Shown: positions 11,707 to 24,500, numbered from the stretch's first letter. The stretch: 64,000 nt of DNA from Knufia peltigerae (GCA_030247855.1 JAPDRN010000115.1:43672-107671), one strand, 5' to 3'. The notes: a model not told the origin generated them from the sequence alone. Numbers and translations are program-made.

Positions 11707-12384
11707 AACTTCAGAGTCCTCAAGGTGCCAGCTGCCGGAGGATCAAATGTTGAACAAGAACACTGCGCTAGGTGAAAAGTGAAGCCGCATCATGGGCAAC
11801 AGGGTGGCGAAGAGCCTGGATTTCAACCCATTTACACATCTCTTACCCACAGAGCGAGACAAAACGTCAGAAACGACAGGCCAGGCTTTACGCTCTGATT
11901 TGTACAAGTGAATTGTTCGTGTCTTGTCTGTATCATATTCCGTACAGCGATGTGATCCTGGTAACGGATCGGAGATACTTATTTCCGGCTGCTATAGTGG
12001 CGATATGCTTTTATGTATATATAGCGACTAGCCCGTTCTTCACTTTGTAGTCAATTCCCTCTAAATTTCCTGACTGGACTGCAGCCGGTGGATTGAAGGC
12101 CATACATTCGGTCAAATGGTCGACAATCAATATTCCTTGCTTGCCTCTCGTGTTGCTGTTCAACTTTTCGCCGGAGGCGGAGAAACACGTGGTATCTCTG
12201 ACACGAACGGCTGCCTCGGAGTAGGTGTTAAGAGAACTGCATCATTGTTTCCCATTGTCCTCACGTGTGGAAGATTGCGAGGTAATTGTGCTTAGAGGCG
12301 ACTCATGAGATGCTTACAGTGGCCTCCTTTCGACCTCGGGTGATCAAGGTATACCTTAGATAGTACTGCTCAATACGTGTTTCT
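11707..12384. other. Intergenic region
   Basis: 678 nt between the glycosylase start and the 3' end of the thioredoxin-like gene. It contains the glycosylase promoter. Small frames inside (for example near 11772-12050) show no family motif and I do not call them. Confidence 0.5.
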
Positions 12385-12980
12385 TTACAGACTTTGCTCA
12401 TCCAGCAACCGTTCCAGCTCACGTACAGGTTCTATCGAAGGCGGGTTGGGAACCTTGGCCCTCCACGCTTCGCGGCCGTCCCTATACACGACCAAGGTCG
12501 GCCACCAGACCACTTCCGCCTCGCGTTGGATTGTACCGCCTGGTTCAACGAGACCATTGACCTAGTTCGAAAGCGGAATATTAGCATCATGTGATCAGGT
12601 TCTGAAGCAAATGTTCCTGAAAAGTTATGCTGACCTTGAAGAAGCGAGTGTCTTTATTCGAGTACTTGTTGGCAATTGCGTCGTAGAGCGGTGCGATGAC
12701 CTGGAATGTATTAGTCGGCGCCGGATATCAAAGGTTCTCCCTTCACGTCACAGGAGACTGTGGAAAAGCGATGTCAGAATTGTCTGGCTGAACTCCAATG
12801 GCTTCAGCCAGACGTTACATCGTAGTCGTGTCCTTGGAACTACTTGGATAAGTAAGTGACATGACAATTGCTTACCTTACAAGGCGGACACTGCGTTGAA
12901 TAAAAGTCGATCACAACAAGACCAGGTTTGTCAAGTTCGGCACGGTATGAGTCGAGGATCGTAAGTTCTTGGACGGCCAT
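12385..12980 (-). CDS. Thioredoxin-like protein, CPPC active site
   Basis: 115 aa small redox protein, cytosolic by lack of a signal. Exons 12980-12876, 12700-12635 and 12561-12385; introns of 175 and 73 nt. The fold reads in order: LVVIDFYSTQCPPCK (active-site Cys31 and Cys34), VIAPLYDAIANKYS, TRFFKVN, and WWPTLVVYRDGRE, where Pro before Thr is the cis-proline of thioredoxins. The active site is CPPC instead of CGPC, and the Trp normally before it is Gln, so redox potential and partners may differ from housekeeping thioredoxin. The first intron is unusually long for this window and holds a perfect 11-nt inverted repeat. Confidence 0.88.
12782..12813. repeat. Perfect 11-nt inverted repeat in thioredoxin intron 1
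   Basis: Arms GTCTGGCTGAA (12782-12792) and TTCAGCCAGAC (12803-12813) are exact reverse complements around a 10-nt spacer. The repeat lies inside the 175-nt first intron and could fold as a hairpin in the pre-mRNA. Its role is unknown. Confidence 0.8.
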
Positions 12981-13639
12981 TGCTGAAAATGCGTCTGTAC
13001 GTGGAAGTATATAGTGCTATCAACCTCCTGATGTCGCTAAATAGATGAATAATTGCATCAGCCTCGTGTGCAGATCGTTGTGTGTGATTTGTATGAGTAT
13101 ACTTGGTTGGTAGCGCTTCGGTATTGGTTTGTGCAGCTCGGTTATAGGAAAGTGGTCTTTGATACCTCAACAACAATAAAAGGCTCTCTCGCCCTTTCTA
13201 GAGGCGTGGCGAGCTAGACCCTGGTGGAGGCACCGAGCAGAACTAGTACAGCTTGCTGAATCCGAAAGTATGGGAAAGCCAAATCCCCACTCCACTTGCT
13301 CGTCGAAGGCGCAACGGCATTCCGCTATGGCGTGCTTTGCGTGTAAAAAGCGTCTGCAGGCCCTGCTGGTGTTCTTGTTCTTGTTCATGTTGAATCCGGA
13401 AAAGGAAAATATAAGACTGAAGCAAAAAGAGTCATGTATATGTATATACGAAACAAGCAGAGATATCTAAAATGATGTGATTTGGCCTGATAATAGGGTC
13501 TCCAATGCTAGAGGAGAAGGTTTCCTGAATCGAGACGTTTATACAGGACGGTCATTCCGGTGTAGAAGGCATTGTTCATCAAGAGCAAGGTTGTACCGTA
13601 TTATGCTCCGGATCAGGATGGTACAGGCCTCTCTGACCA
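12981..13639. other. Intergenic region
   Basis: 659 nt upstream of the thioredoxin-like gene and downstream of the hydantoinase stop. It holds the thioredoxin promoter. Short frames on both strands show no family motif. Confidence 0.45.
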
Positions 13640-16600
13640 TTAACCCAAGGGGCCGTATTCTTCGATGACACTTCTCGGTTGAACATATTTACCAACCGGG
13701 CGATACTTTATGTCATCATATCCATATGACTTCGGTCCACCAACCTCGAGACCTCGCGGTGTTTCTGTCCATCGTGGCGAACAAGCCATGGCTAGCACAA
13801 CGACCTGGCAGCCATACCGATACTCGGGAACGCCCACGGCGCGTCCACTTTGCTTGTCAATCACGGCGATCAAATCAGGCACGCTGGCTAGGATCTCCGT
13901 GCGGCCATCTGTGGCGGTATGCTCGGCGTAGATGTTCTCGTTGATGAACGGGATGCGCAAGGTGCCGTCCGTGCTGCCTTGCAAGGTGTGCTCATCTCCT
14001 TCAGCTTCGGTGTGTCCAACTCCCGTAATGTGCAACACACCTACGGAAAGGCCTTTGTGCGTTTTGCGTTCGATAGATGTGATTTTGCCCCGATATAGGA
14101 CTTTGGCACTTCCCTGGCCTCCAACCTCTTCAATAATCCGCTCGGCAACACGGGAGATGGTATTAGTCGAGTCGGCAAGCGCCATAGCTCTCCCTATGCG
14201 CCAGGCCAATGACACCGTGTTCGGAACGGCATGATCTTGAACAATCTCGCCCGTTGTCGGCCGTCCTGCCAGCCCTACCAGGGAACCTAATTCCGAGATG
14301 GCGCCTCGCAGTGGCCTGTCGACATCTTCGTCACGCGGAGCCCGTGTCATAAGCATGCTGCGTCCGGTACCCGAATCGATCGCGCACGGTACAAATTCGC
14401 CTGGTCGACGCACCGTCAACGTGATCTGCCAGCACATGGGGTTTGCACGGCCCATCAAGTCTGCGTCTACGACAGGTCGATCGAAGAAGCGAGACGAACC
14501 CCAAAGGCAAGGTTCAAGGCCATTGGAGCCGCCGATTTCCAGTCCCATGACGGCGTCAAAGGTGTCCTGACGTAGGTACGCCATGAGTTCCCGGATTGCC
14601 AGCACAGTCTCGTGGGCTTGCAGGCGTTCCGAGATGGCAGACGGCGAGCCCATGCGGCCTCCCCAGTAAACGACTGAGGTTTTGGAGAGCGAGGAAGGGT
14701 CGACCACGCGTATGGTATGTCCGGCCGAGAGCATGGCTTGCAGTTGGATCCTGCCGGCATCGGGTGGCCCTCCACCACCACAGCCGAGTAGGTAACAGCC
14801 ATTCGCAATGTAGTCCAGATCTACTGTAGTGAGATTCCATTCCAGAACACCGTTGCTCGAGTTTGGACTTATCCTGGGCCGGTAGGTATAGTGATCGATG
14901 CTTCTGCTTTTGCTTTCATTCATGTTGGTCGTTTCACTTTGTGCCGGCGGGTCTGCTAGCTCATCAAGGAGGTTCACATCGTCTCCTTGCACGTCTTGCT
15001 GAGTGCGGCCGCTGTCAAGATCAACGTCGCCAATGGCTTTGACAATGATGCGAGTTTGGTTGCTCAGGTAGGGTATTGGCATTACCTCGACCTCGGCAAT
15101 GTAGACGCTCTCTTCGATCGCACCCAATGACACAGCTTTACGGAGCGCGCGGCCCTTAGCTTTCTGCACAACCTGATCGTGAGATTGTCGTGATGTATCT
15201 TCGATTTCATCGAGCTGAGCACCGACTTTGGAGCATGCGGCGCCAACCGCATTGGCAACATCGTGATAAGGGGGTATTGTCAGACTCGAAGCTCCGGATA
15301 GAGTCTCTGGTGCTAATATCGAGCCTCCCCCGACAAGGAATACGGGTAGCGGTTCTGGAGAAGTCTTGACTGTATCTATCGCTTCTTCAAGAAGACTTTT
15401 GATATGAAGTTGCGTCTGCCGGACAACATCGTGATCGATATGCGAGACCAGGCTCCTCGAGCCGATGTTTATCTTACCAGCTGCAACTGCAATATCGGTC
15501 GCGGTTGTAGTATCGCCGCCGAACACTAAGGCTTTCGTCAGGATGTCGTTGCCAACAGATTGTGGACCGACTCTAATCTTTCCGCCAGATGTAGACCTCA
15601 GCATGGAACCTCCTCCTAGCCCGACCGAATGAAGGTGTGGCAAAGAGTAATTCACCTTCACTCCTGCAATAGAAGCGTATGTTGAAGCTTGTCGAGGAAG
15701 ACCAGATGGAAGCAAAACGCCTACGTCGGTCGTTGTCCCACCAATATCGACGACAACGGCAGAGGCTGACCTGTCTTTACCAAACGTACGGTCTGATAGA
15801 TAGGCAGCTCCACGCATTGAATTTGTAACTCCGGAAGCAAATGTGCGTATGGGGATACGAGCAGCTGTTACTGCATCGAGTAGAGTTCCGTCGTTTTGGG
15901 TTAGGTACAAGGGGCATTTGGACAAGCCTAGCCGGGCCATGGCCGATTGAAAACGTCGAACAGTTCTTCTGGCATATCGCAAAATAGCTGCGTTGAGGAT
16001 TGCTGCATTCTCTCGTTCTAGAAATCCTGTCCCTTTGTTTAGTGGAACTTCATGGTTGAACGGGTTGAGAGCATACCAATATTTGCAACCTCGTGGGAGC
16101 ACACCACGTCAATACCTGGGTTTTCACGAAGAATGATTTCTTTGACCCTTTCCTCTTGCTGAAACTGGGTGTCTATGGGTGAATAGACGCCAGCCACGAC
16201 TACTGCTGTGACTCCTCGGGCACGGATATCAGACAAGGCCTGCACAACCTCATCCGCACTGATAGGGGCCTCCTCAGTACCGTCGATGTTCAGACCACCG
16301 TCGACGTAACCCACGTAGCTTTGGATAATTGCCGCAAGGTCAGGAGGCCATTCCGAAAAGGGCTTCACGTCACGCAAAAAACTTTTAGACAAGCGCAAAA
16401 CTGCAACGCGGCTCAGATGGCGGCTTTCCCTCTGTATGACGGCATTGAGAAAAGCCGTGGTTCCGATCGTGACGGAAGCAAGCTGGTCAAGTGGGACAGC
16501 AGATGCCTTCAAGACTGCGTGGATGGCAGACTCGACACCTGAGGTGGTGTCAGGCGTGGTGGGAGTTTTGTGCGTAGCGAGAACGCCACGGCTTTGTTCA

Positions 16601-16757
16601 GCATGACGCCTTGGATCTAGAAGCACGGCGTCTGTATTTGTACCTGTTCCATCTCCATGTCAGCTGAGAATGTTAGTGTTTATCGTGGAAGGGAAGTTGA
16701 GGGACAGCAGACGATCTCACCTCCGACATCGACGCCGATTCTCATTCTGCTGGCCAT
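13640..16757 (-). CDS. Hydantoinase/oxoprolinase (HyuA-like) fused to DUF917 domain
   Basis: 996 aa, probably cytosolic. Exons 16757-16721, 16643-16077 and 16026-13640; introns of 77 and 50 nt. The N-terminal part is Hydant_A_N (IGVDVGGTNTDAVLLD, TIGTTAFLNAVIQR). The catalytic hydantoinase_A domain follows at about 210-510 (TFASGVTNSMRGAAYLS, VVDIGGTTTDVGVL, GGGSILAPETL). From about residue 600 a DUF917 domain (LDYIANGCYLLGCGGGGPPDAG, MGLEIGGSNGL) runs to the end. HyuA-type enzymes open hydantoin or 5-oxoproline rings with ATP. DUF917 members have been linked to S-methyl-thiohydantoin desulfurisation; I recall this rather than see it. The fused architecture is known in fungi. It shares a promoter with the NCS1 permease, which suggests uptake plus ring opening of a hydantoin-like compound. 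Confidence 0.9.
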
Positions 16758-17318
16758 GGTTTTTGTTATTGCGTTAGGACTTTGGAAGAGGTCTTAACCA
16801 CCAACAGAAACAGCCGAAGGTAAATCGAACTGGCAAAGACTATTGGTCGAAGGTGCTGAGGAAAAGGGAAAATGTGCTAAGATAGATCTAGACCGCTGCA
16901 TGGAATCACTTGGTCCATTATTGCGTTTCTGGATGGGCCGACTCAAGCCAGAAGCCATCATCGACATACAGTTGTAATTATATCTTCCAAATGCAGCATT
17001 TCGGTGAGCAGATTTCCGAAAGCCTGGGCTGCTGGGTGGAGCCTTTGCCATGTGCCGAACGCTTCCCAGTCGACACTAAGGTCTTAAAGAGGTTGGATAT
17101 GGAGTCCGAGCGAGCTTGGTAAACGCAGAGGGTGGGTTTTGTCGTGAAGCATGTGGTGGAAAATCCGAGATCCAAGGATCACGACATCGCTTCTATTGAT
17201 GGTGCGATCGACTTGATATATTGATATATACGGGAATGTCATTGGCGAACGGTTGAATCGTTATGAGCAGATTTAAGTTGGTCATATCGGAGAACGGCAA
17301 CGATCGAGCAAAAGAAAC
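16758..17318. promoter_or_regulatory. Shared divergent promoter, hydantoinase / NCS1 permease
   Basis: 561 nt between divergent starts at 16757 (minus) and 17319 (plus). It contains one HGATAR match, AGATAG at 16880-16885; such sites bind GATA nitrogen regulators (AreA/NIT2) in fungi. A second GATA-type match (TTATCG, ~16680) lies in the first hydantoinase intron. One or two matches are weak evidence. No gene is visible here. Confidence 0.5.
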
Positions 17319-19375
17319 ATGAGCCTTCTTCGGAAGATCCAGCGCAAGGTCGAGTTGCACCAAGGAAGCGATGACATTCCGCCCAATCGATGGCAAAATC
17401 GAGATCTGATTCCACTTCCACCTTGTAAGAACCTTACTTGAAGTTCGGAGATTTTGGTTGTGTCGATCTGCCGCTAATTGTACGACGACTAGCCCGGCGA
17501 CAGTGGAAAGATCTTGACTTTATTGGACTCTGGAGCACAGTCTTTCTGACCATCTATGGGTGGCAAGCAACTGCTTCTGTGCTCTCCTTTGGCCTGAATG
17601 TCTGGCAGTCCATAATCTGCACGATTATCGCGCGGATAATTCAGCTTGCTGTTGTCCTCAGCCTGGGCTGGTACGTGCAAATTCCCTAGGTAGTGTACCG
17701 GTGCTTTCCCGGGCTAACCACAACATATAGGATGGGCGGTGTATGGCACATTGGTTATACCGTTCAATCGAGATTCGCGTTCGGTGTCTGGGGGTCATAT
17801 GTGCCCATATTGATCCGCGTGGGAGTGACTTGTGGTGGGTTTTGGTGCCACCCCTCGATGGATCTAGTACAACTAACGTCGATGCCGTCGAAGTCTGGTA
17901 TGGTATCCAAAGCTTTACCGGCGGCCTGCTTGTCAGCACAATCCTCTCAACCATATTTCCGTCCTACCAGCACATGAAGAATACGCTTTCAGCATCAGCG
18001 TCGATGACGACGAAGCAATTCGTTGGGTTTGTTCTGTACAACATCAGTGCGAAAAGCTTCCCCTTTTATCCCTGCTGTACGTGAAGCGACCTGACCACAA
18101 GATTCAGTTGCTATTCCCATGTTGTACTTCCCACCTGACCGGCTACGCGTACCCCTCAAGATCTCACTTGGGGTGAGTGCTTGCACGATTTTTGGGCTGT
18201 CCATCGGCTTAATGGCCGCCGCGCACGGAGTGGGCGACTACGTATCGACCAAGTCCACAGCCAGGGCAGGCTCCGAGCTGGGTTGGGCATTTGTCCACGG
18301 CATCACTGCTCTTGTGGGCGGGAACGCGGTGGGGATGACCAGCCAGACCGACTTCTCAAGGTTCGCTCGGCGACCGAGAGACCAGGTGCTAGGTCAGTCG
18401 TTCGGAGAACTGTTCTTTGGCATCGTGGTGCCCGTATTTGGCGTGCTCGGCACGTCTGCCGCCGGCAAGATGTACGGAGACGTCAACGAGCTGGGCTTGT
18501 GGAATCCGCCCAACATTGTGCAGCTGTGGCTGGACACCGACTACCATAACCCGAAGTTGCGTGCGGCGGCATTCTTCACCGCCCTCGGGCTTTTGGCAAA
18601 CATCCTGGCCCTAAACTCAGTCGAGAACGGTGTCTCTGGTGGCATGGACTTTGCCGGCCTTTGTCCCAAATATATCAACATTCGTCGTGGATCCTACCTC
18701 ATCGCCATCATCTCGATACTGTTGAACCCGTGGCAGATCTTGGCAAAAGCCTCTACTTTCACTGCGGCACTCAGCAGTTTCGGAGGTAAGGCTATATACA
18801 TCACTCTGAAGTATTGTCCACTGTAGGGTGTTGTTTGCTAACTGAAAACAACTTGAACAGTCATCCTGGGTCCAATGATGGGCGTCTTCACGTCCGAGTA
18901 CTATATGGTCCGCAAGCGAAGAGTCAAGCTTAGCGACTTGTACCACTGCGACCCCAGAGGGTTATACTACTTTTGGCGAGGCATCAACGTTCGTGCCTAT
19001 GTCTCGACGGCGGTGGGAATCGCCCCTTTCATCGGTGGGATGGCATCGGTGAACCCGAGCAACAGTATTCCGGTTGGGCTGACGCGAACATTCTACCTTG
19101 GTTTCATCGCCGGCTACATCATTTCTTTCCTCACTCAGTGGGGATTGAGTGTGCTCTTTCCCCCGGCCGGACTAGGGGAGGTCGATCAGTATGATACGGT
19201 AAGTTCGATTTGCACTACCCCCCGGGCAGGTGATACTAACGCCCTCGATTAGTTTGGCACTTTCACGCCAGAAGAAGCTCAGAAACTCGGTATTCAGACA
19301 AGCCCAGAAGCCGAAGATTCTACACTAGAGCACATAGATATCGAGGAGCTTGATAAGGAAGATCGAGAAAGGTGA
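17319..19375 (+). CDS. NCS1-family nucleobase/allantoin/hydantoin permease
   Basis: 559 aa, about 12 membrane segments, plasma-membrane importer of purines, pyrimidines, allantoin or hydantoins. Seven exons: 17319-17424, 17493-17670, 17731-17834, 17894-18046, 18108-18785, 18861-19198 and 19253-19375. Family blocks are restored across each junction: NRDLIPLPPSRRQWKDLDFIG, GVWHIGYTVQSRFAFGVWGSY, WYGIQSFTGG, LYNIIAIPMLYFPP, and TSQTDFSRFARRPRDQ. SQTDFSRFA is a hallmark of the NCS1 substrate/cation site region. The intron at 18047-18107 was preferred over a 31-nt alternative that is too short. The C-terminus is acidic and cytosolic. Pairing with the divergent hydantoinase points to hydantoin-like cargo, an inference. 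Confidence 0.93.
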
Positions 19376-19681
19376 ACGTTAATAGGACTGAGTTTATCTT
19401 TGTCACTTGTAGTTAGTCAATCTAATTCTCTCCACACCATTACAATTACATATCGCTGACATAAGCGGGCATTCGTTGCGGTTTGGGATTATGATCTCAC
19501 GACCACAACAACGATCTCGCATGGTGAAGTAATATGTAGAGTTTCTTCACTACTCATCATATCTAGCATCTGGCACTTTACAGGATGACTTCATGACGTG
19601 CAATTCCAGTCTGGATGCTCAACGCCGCCTTTCCTTCCCGCATATTGACCCATTGCAATACCTGGCTCACTAAACCTATGC
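19376..19681. other. Convergent intergenic region
   Basis: 306 nt holding the 3' flanks of the NCS1 permease and the MFS gene. Nothing else recognised. Confidence 0.6.
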
Positions 19682-21589
19682 TTACATTCTGTGCACTGAA
19701 CTCTTTCTCGACCAGCGTCGGAAAGTCTTTCCCTTATAGTAGAACAAGATGCCGAACAGGCACCACAACAGAATCAACGACGCGTTGGTCATGATGGGAG
19801 GAATATATCCGTCGTCAACGATCCAGTCAGTAATGAACTTGCTAAAGCCATAGCCCCAGACATTCTTGTTGACTGTGATCGAGACGAACAGACTACCAGC
19901 AACAGGCTTGTAGCTGTCGACTGCATATGTGGATGCAATACCGGGAATGGCCGCGACTTGGATACCGGCGCACGTGTAGCCGATGATCACGATAGCCTCC
20001 CAGGGCCATTTGTTCTCATAGCCAACGCTGACGATGATGTTGCCCAGATACATGATGATGACGTAGGGGATCATTGCGACCAGACGCATTTCCGGTTCAC
20101 GAATGCCGCGGTTCCTTGCCGTCAGTCTCGCGGCGACCCAATCTGAGAATGGTCCGGCGGTAACAAGACCAATCATGGCTCCAGCGAAGATGGCAAAGTT
20201 TGTGAACCCAATAGTCTGACTGCTCCAGTTGTAAGGTGGCGCAGCGAAAGCCTGTGTCTGTGTCAAGTTGAGCGTCAAGAATGACGAGCAGCTCCAGGAG
20301 ACAACAAAACTGGCGAATTCGACAATTGGGAATGTGAACAGTTTCCATGGGATCCACAGGTCGAGGAAGATGCTCTTGAGCGGGTGTGGGTTCGGTGTGT
20401 AAAATCCCCATTGTGATTTGCTGGGCTTGCCCTTTCCAAGCCATGGGTCTCGTTCGGCAGTCTCAACCGCAGTCAGAGGAACTGGGGCAATGGCCACGGA
20501 GTCTGCGTTCTCGACAGACGAAGCTTCTTCGGCCTTCATGTTTTCTTTCGTCTCAGCACTGCTAGGCTGCTTCTTTCCGCCCGTGATGAGGTCGTGGTGG
20601 ATTTCGCCGGGATGTTGTCGGTGCCACTTGGTCTCGGGGAACATGAAGAAGATCATTATGGTCGAGAGTCCGATCAAACCAGTGTTGAACCACCAAAAGC
20701 TCCGCCAGCCGACGTTTTCAGCCATGGCTCCGGAAATGATGGGTGCGATCATCAATGAGCCCATGTAGACCACCCAGTATAAAGTGTTCCACTTTCCACG
20801 ATCGTGAAGGAAGAAAATGTCTGCAATGACAGCTGGCTGAATAGTTTCTGCAGGTCCTGCACCGATGCCATTAAGGCTGGAGTAATTGTTAGAACATACC
20901 TTTTGGACGCCACGAATGATCAAAACTTACACACAAGCACCCATAAAACTGCCATAAGTCTGAGCTCGAGCACGCCAGATTGAGGAACCAAGGCAGATCA
21001 GGTTCGACACGATATACACCGGTCGCCGACCGAATGAAGTGCTCAATGGCACCCTATCATTGCTTCAGCAGAAGTTTCCATTGGCGCAAACTTGCGTACG
21101 TACCAGATGAAGTTGCTGAACCCCAGAACAAGAATGGCAACACCGGTAAACTGGACAGCGTCCGCCAGGGAGCAGTTGAAAGCTTCGATATAGTCGCCGA
21201 ACATGGGGGCGAGGGACAAAGGGCCGAAACCTTGCACGAAGGAAGCCATGCTCGAGGCGATAATGGCTGCGATTTTCCAACGGACCGACCAGTTCAGAGG
21301 ATCGTTTGGATTATCGGAAGGCTGAGGAACTAAGACTCTGTGATCCTTTCCGCTGCTCTTGACAAAGTGATGGCTTCCGACATCTGCCATGATCTCCGTT
21401 CCTGGAAGGATTCTGCGAGAAGAGGTCAGAACCATGCCGCATTGCAGTGGTAATCAAGTGAAGACAACTTACTCGATATGGAGCTCCTCCTCGATTTGAT
21501 GGAGCTCCTGTGAGGAAAGGCGTGGTCAGCAATTGTTTTGTACAAGGCATGGTGTTGGCTCTTACCCTGTCGTCGAATGACATCTCCAT
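19682..21589 (-). CDS. MFS transporter (drug:H+ antiporter type)
   Basis: 561 aa, 12 predicted membrane segments. Exons 21589-21566, 21507-21473, 21412-21104, 21053-20931 and 20876-19682; two tiny 5' exons (24 and 35 nt) encode the cytosolic start MEMSFDDRELHQIEEEL. Signatures: NPNDPLNWSVRWK before helix 1, the loop 2-3 block VPLSTSFGRRPVYI, and GIGAGPAETIQPAVIADIFFLHDRGKW, which matches the GPA-E and DxFxxxERG pattern of fungal DHA1 carriers. A ~90-residue Lys/Glu-rich central loop follows helix 6. Likely exports or imports a small organic molecule; cargo unknown. It lies convergent to the NCS1 permease, so it is not clearly part of that module. Confidence 0.88.
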
Positions 21590-24500
21590 GATGGGCGATT
21601 TTGATGAGTTTCAAGTGTCAGCGGTGCAGTGTAGGGAGAGCGAAATGCTGGAGATGGCGAGAGGCAAGACGGATGAAATTCAGCCCCAGGGCCTGTGACG
21701 ATGATATATACCTCAATGACTGAATTCAATCGCCGAACTGCCGGTGGTATAGTCTGAACCTCCACAAAAAGTCGAGTTCCAACCATCATCGAACGCGTTC
21801 GTTGCGAGGTTACAGGGCTTTCCACCATTGGGAAAGATAGTGACGCTGGGGACCCCGCGTGGCCCCCGGAGGTCTGTGGTATCGAATATGGCCAAGTGCC
21901 GCCGCCATGTGGATCTTAGTGCTGGTTCCGATGCAAAAAGAGCTTGAACTTTCGGCATCAACACTCGGCATTTCTCCTGCCATGTGCTACAACACATACA
22001 ATGGGTGGCGATCTAGATCGCGGCTCGAGCTCACAGGGTGGATTCAACACTGCAACATTGAAAAAGTTATCTCTTCCACAAAACGATTCACTCAGAAGTC
22101 ACTGCCTAGGTATTGATGATTACTGACTCGACGAGTCTTGCCGGCAGTCTGGAAGAGTTCTTTAGCAGTCTATTCTGCTGGGCCACCGGGAATTAGCCAA
22201 GGAGCTACCACATCGCCGCTCGCCCATGTGTCTGACCTTCTAAGCGATTCCAACAAGGGCACAGACAGCCTGGTCATGTGTGCACCTATTATTTGAGGAC
22301 TTATTAATTTAGCCGAGGTGTCAAGACACGATCCCGCCCTCTTTCTGGGAACCGGTACATGCAGGAGGACGACATGCTGCTGCAGGGATGTACAGGGCGC
22401 AAGGACTATTCAATGTTCCGTAGATGACGATGGACCATGACCCAGCACGTCGGTGCTGGTGTCCCCTGTTATTGCTTGATGCCGCGCATGACAGCCGACG
22501 AAGCTGCCTGCTGGAAGTGACACCCATGCTCCCGGATCGCCTGCCCCGGATCTACCGGACTGCTGCAGGGTCTGGCTGAAAGTGCCTTTTGCTTTTTCGC
22601 ACGGATACTGCACCACTGATGAGTCCGCCTATCTCTTCTGCCGTGAGTTCTCTGGATGATTTAGACTACGCTTCCATTGCATCATTGCAAAAAGTCGACC
22701 TTGATCGGCAAGAAAGATAGGTAGTTTTTTCGACGTTCATTGACAAAGGCATTCCACATACAAGGAAAATGGTGTGTCCGATGAACATCTCAAGTGGTCT
22801 TCGACCCGTGTAAACCACCCTCAATTAATAAGTCTCTTCCCGAGGCCAAGCCAGCCATGCTTTTCACTGTTGTCGTCAAGCATTTTTGGCCCCTGCCTCC
22901 ATTGCCGACCCAGGACGAGGATAGGTAGTTGGCGTATCGTACCTTGAACAGTTTGCGCCGAGACGCTAGAATTCTTCTTTTGTCGGCAATTGTTCTTCTC
23001 TCACAGGACCAAGCTGCAACGGCAAGTTCCCCAGTTACAATACTTGATGAATGTAGCTGCAGGTAACACATGGCTGCTGGGATATAGCAACCATGGCGCA
23101 CTTGGCATGATCAAAAGCCACTGGCAGTGTCGCTAGTATGGAAACCAGCATGTCGTTGCCCTCAAGTGTGTTGGAAGCTCGGATGCTTGAAATCATGATC
23201 AACAACACCATAACCTGGAAATGCTCCCTCGGCGGGAAGACAGCTTTCTCACATCTGTTACTGCCGTCAATCTTACCAAAACCGGCGATGAAAGATCTCA
23301 GAAACGAGCGTCCCAAGTTGATTCTACCATGTCAACAGAACTTCGAAGAATCAGTCCTGATCCGGCATGGGATAAGAGCTAAACATCTTCATGTGCCGAA
23401 CCGTACTCTCGCACTTACATTTCGAGCAAAGTAACAAGTAAAGAGGCGAATGAGCTGCAAGCAAGCAACGTCCTCATCAGTCCCCTACGGTATATCTCAG
23501 CCGAATCACGCGATCTTTTTCCAAGAAGAAGCGAGACCAATTCGCAATAGCCTTTGAATTGCCCAGGTAAGGCAAATCCTTCATGTGGGAAGAGAAATAT
23601 CTCGCCAGGTCACTCGTAACTCGTACGAGGCCGATACATCTCGGCTCTTGACGTTCAGACTGAGACTAATAAAATTCAGGCCACGTCCTCAAACAGCGAG
23701 CTCAGTAGTGATGACAACTCAGCGAGGTCGGCCGACGACCGGTCCTTTTTGTTTCTTCGAGGTGAACTCCTTGCTTGCTGTAACATTACTTTCGGTACAA
23801 GGGTACCTACCTACCTAGGTAGCTAGTAGACTAACACCAGTCCAAACCAGGACAACCATAACTACCTCCTCGGAAGAGTGTAGAGGCCTCAAAATTTTAG
23901 TACTGGTCACTCGTGTCGCTGCTCGTCGCCAAGGAATTTGTACCACTCCATGCCGTACCAGATATCCAACTTTTTGAGATTGAGCACCAGTCAGTACTCC
24001 GTTCTTCCGTACGAGATAAAATACTCATGTACCAAGATCTTTCCCAGAGAGGAACAAGTCTCCAAGCCAATATGAAGGTCACAAGGCTTATTAGACATGC
24101 TTGTCTCATCATAGCTAGGTAGGTACTCCGTACTTGTATGGGCATATAGCCCAAGCCTTGAATCGTCCGTCCCTTTCAACTCCGTACTCGTACTCGTGTT
24201 TTGAGACCTTCAAGTCAGGGATGTAGGTTGCCCAACGTAATCTCGTGATTTTGGACGATCGCATGGTTAGGCGCCCGTAAGGAGTACTAGACAGTGCAGT
24301 CACATTTGTATGGTTAAGTACGGGGTAAATATGGGTAGGTACATACTCGAGTCCAGTACGGATAGGGGGCTTGAACATGGGAAATTTCAATTACCTAACA
24401 CTCCGCCAACTGATCTGGATGGACAGGACGGAGTCAAAGAGGTGGAAAGTACTCCGTACTCCGTAATCTCTAATCTCAAAAGACGCGAGACGAACCGGCG

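Noticed and set aside
18073..18107. A 31-nt intron (GTACGT...CAG) in the NCS1 permease
   Set aside because: Too short for a fungal intron; a 61-nt intron from 18047 with the same acceptor restores the family sequence LYNIIAIPML.
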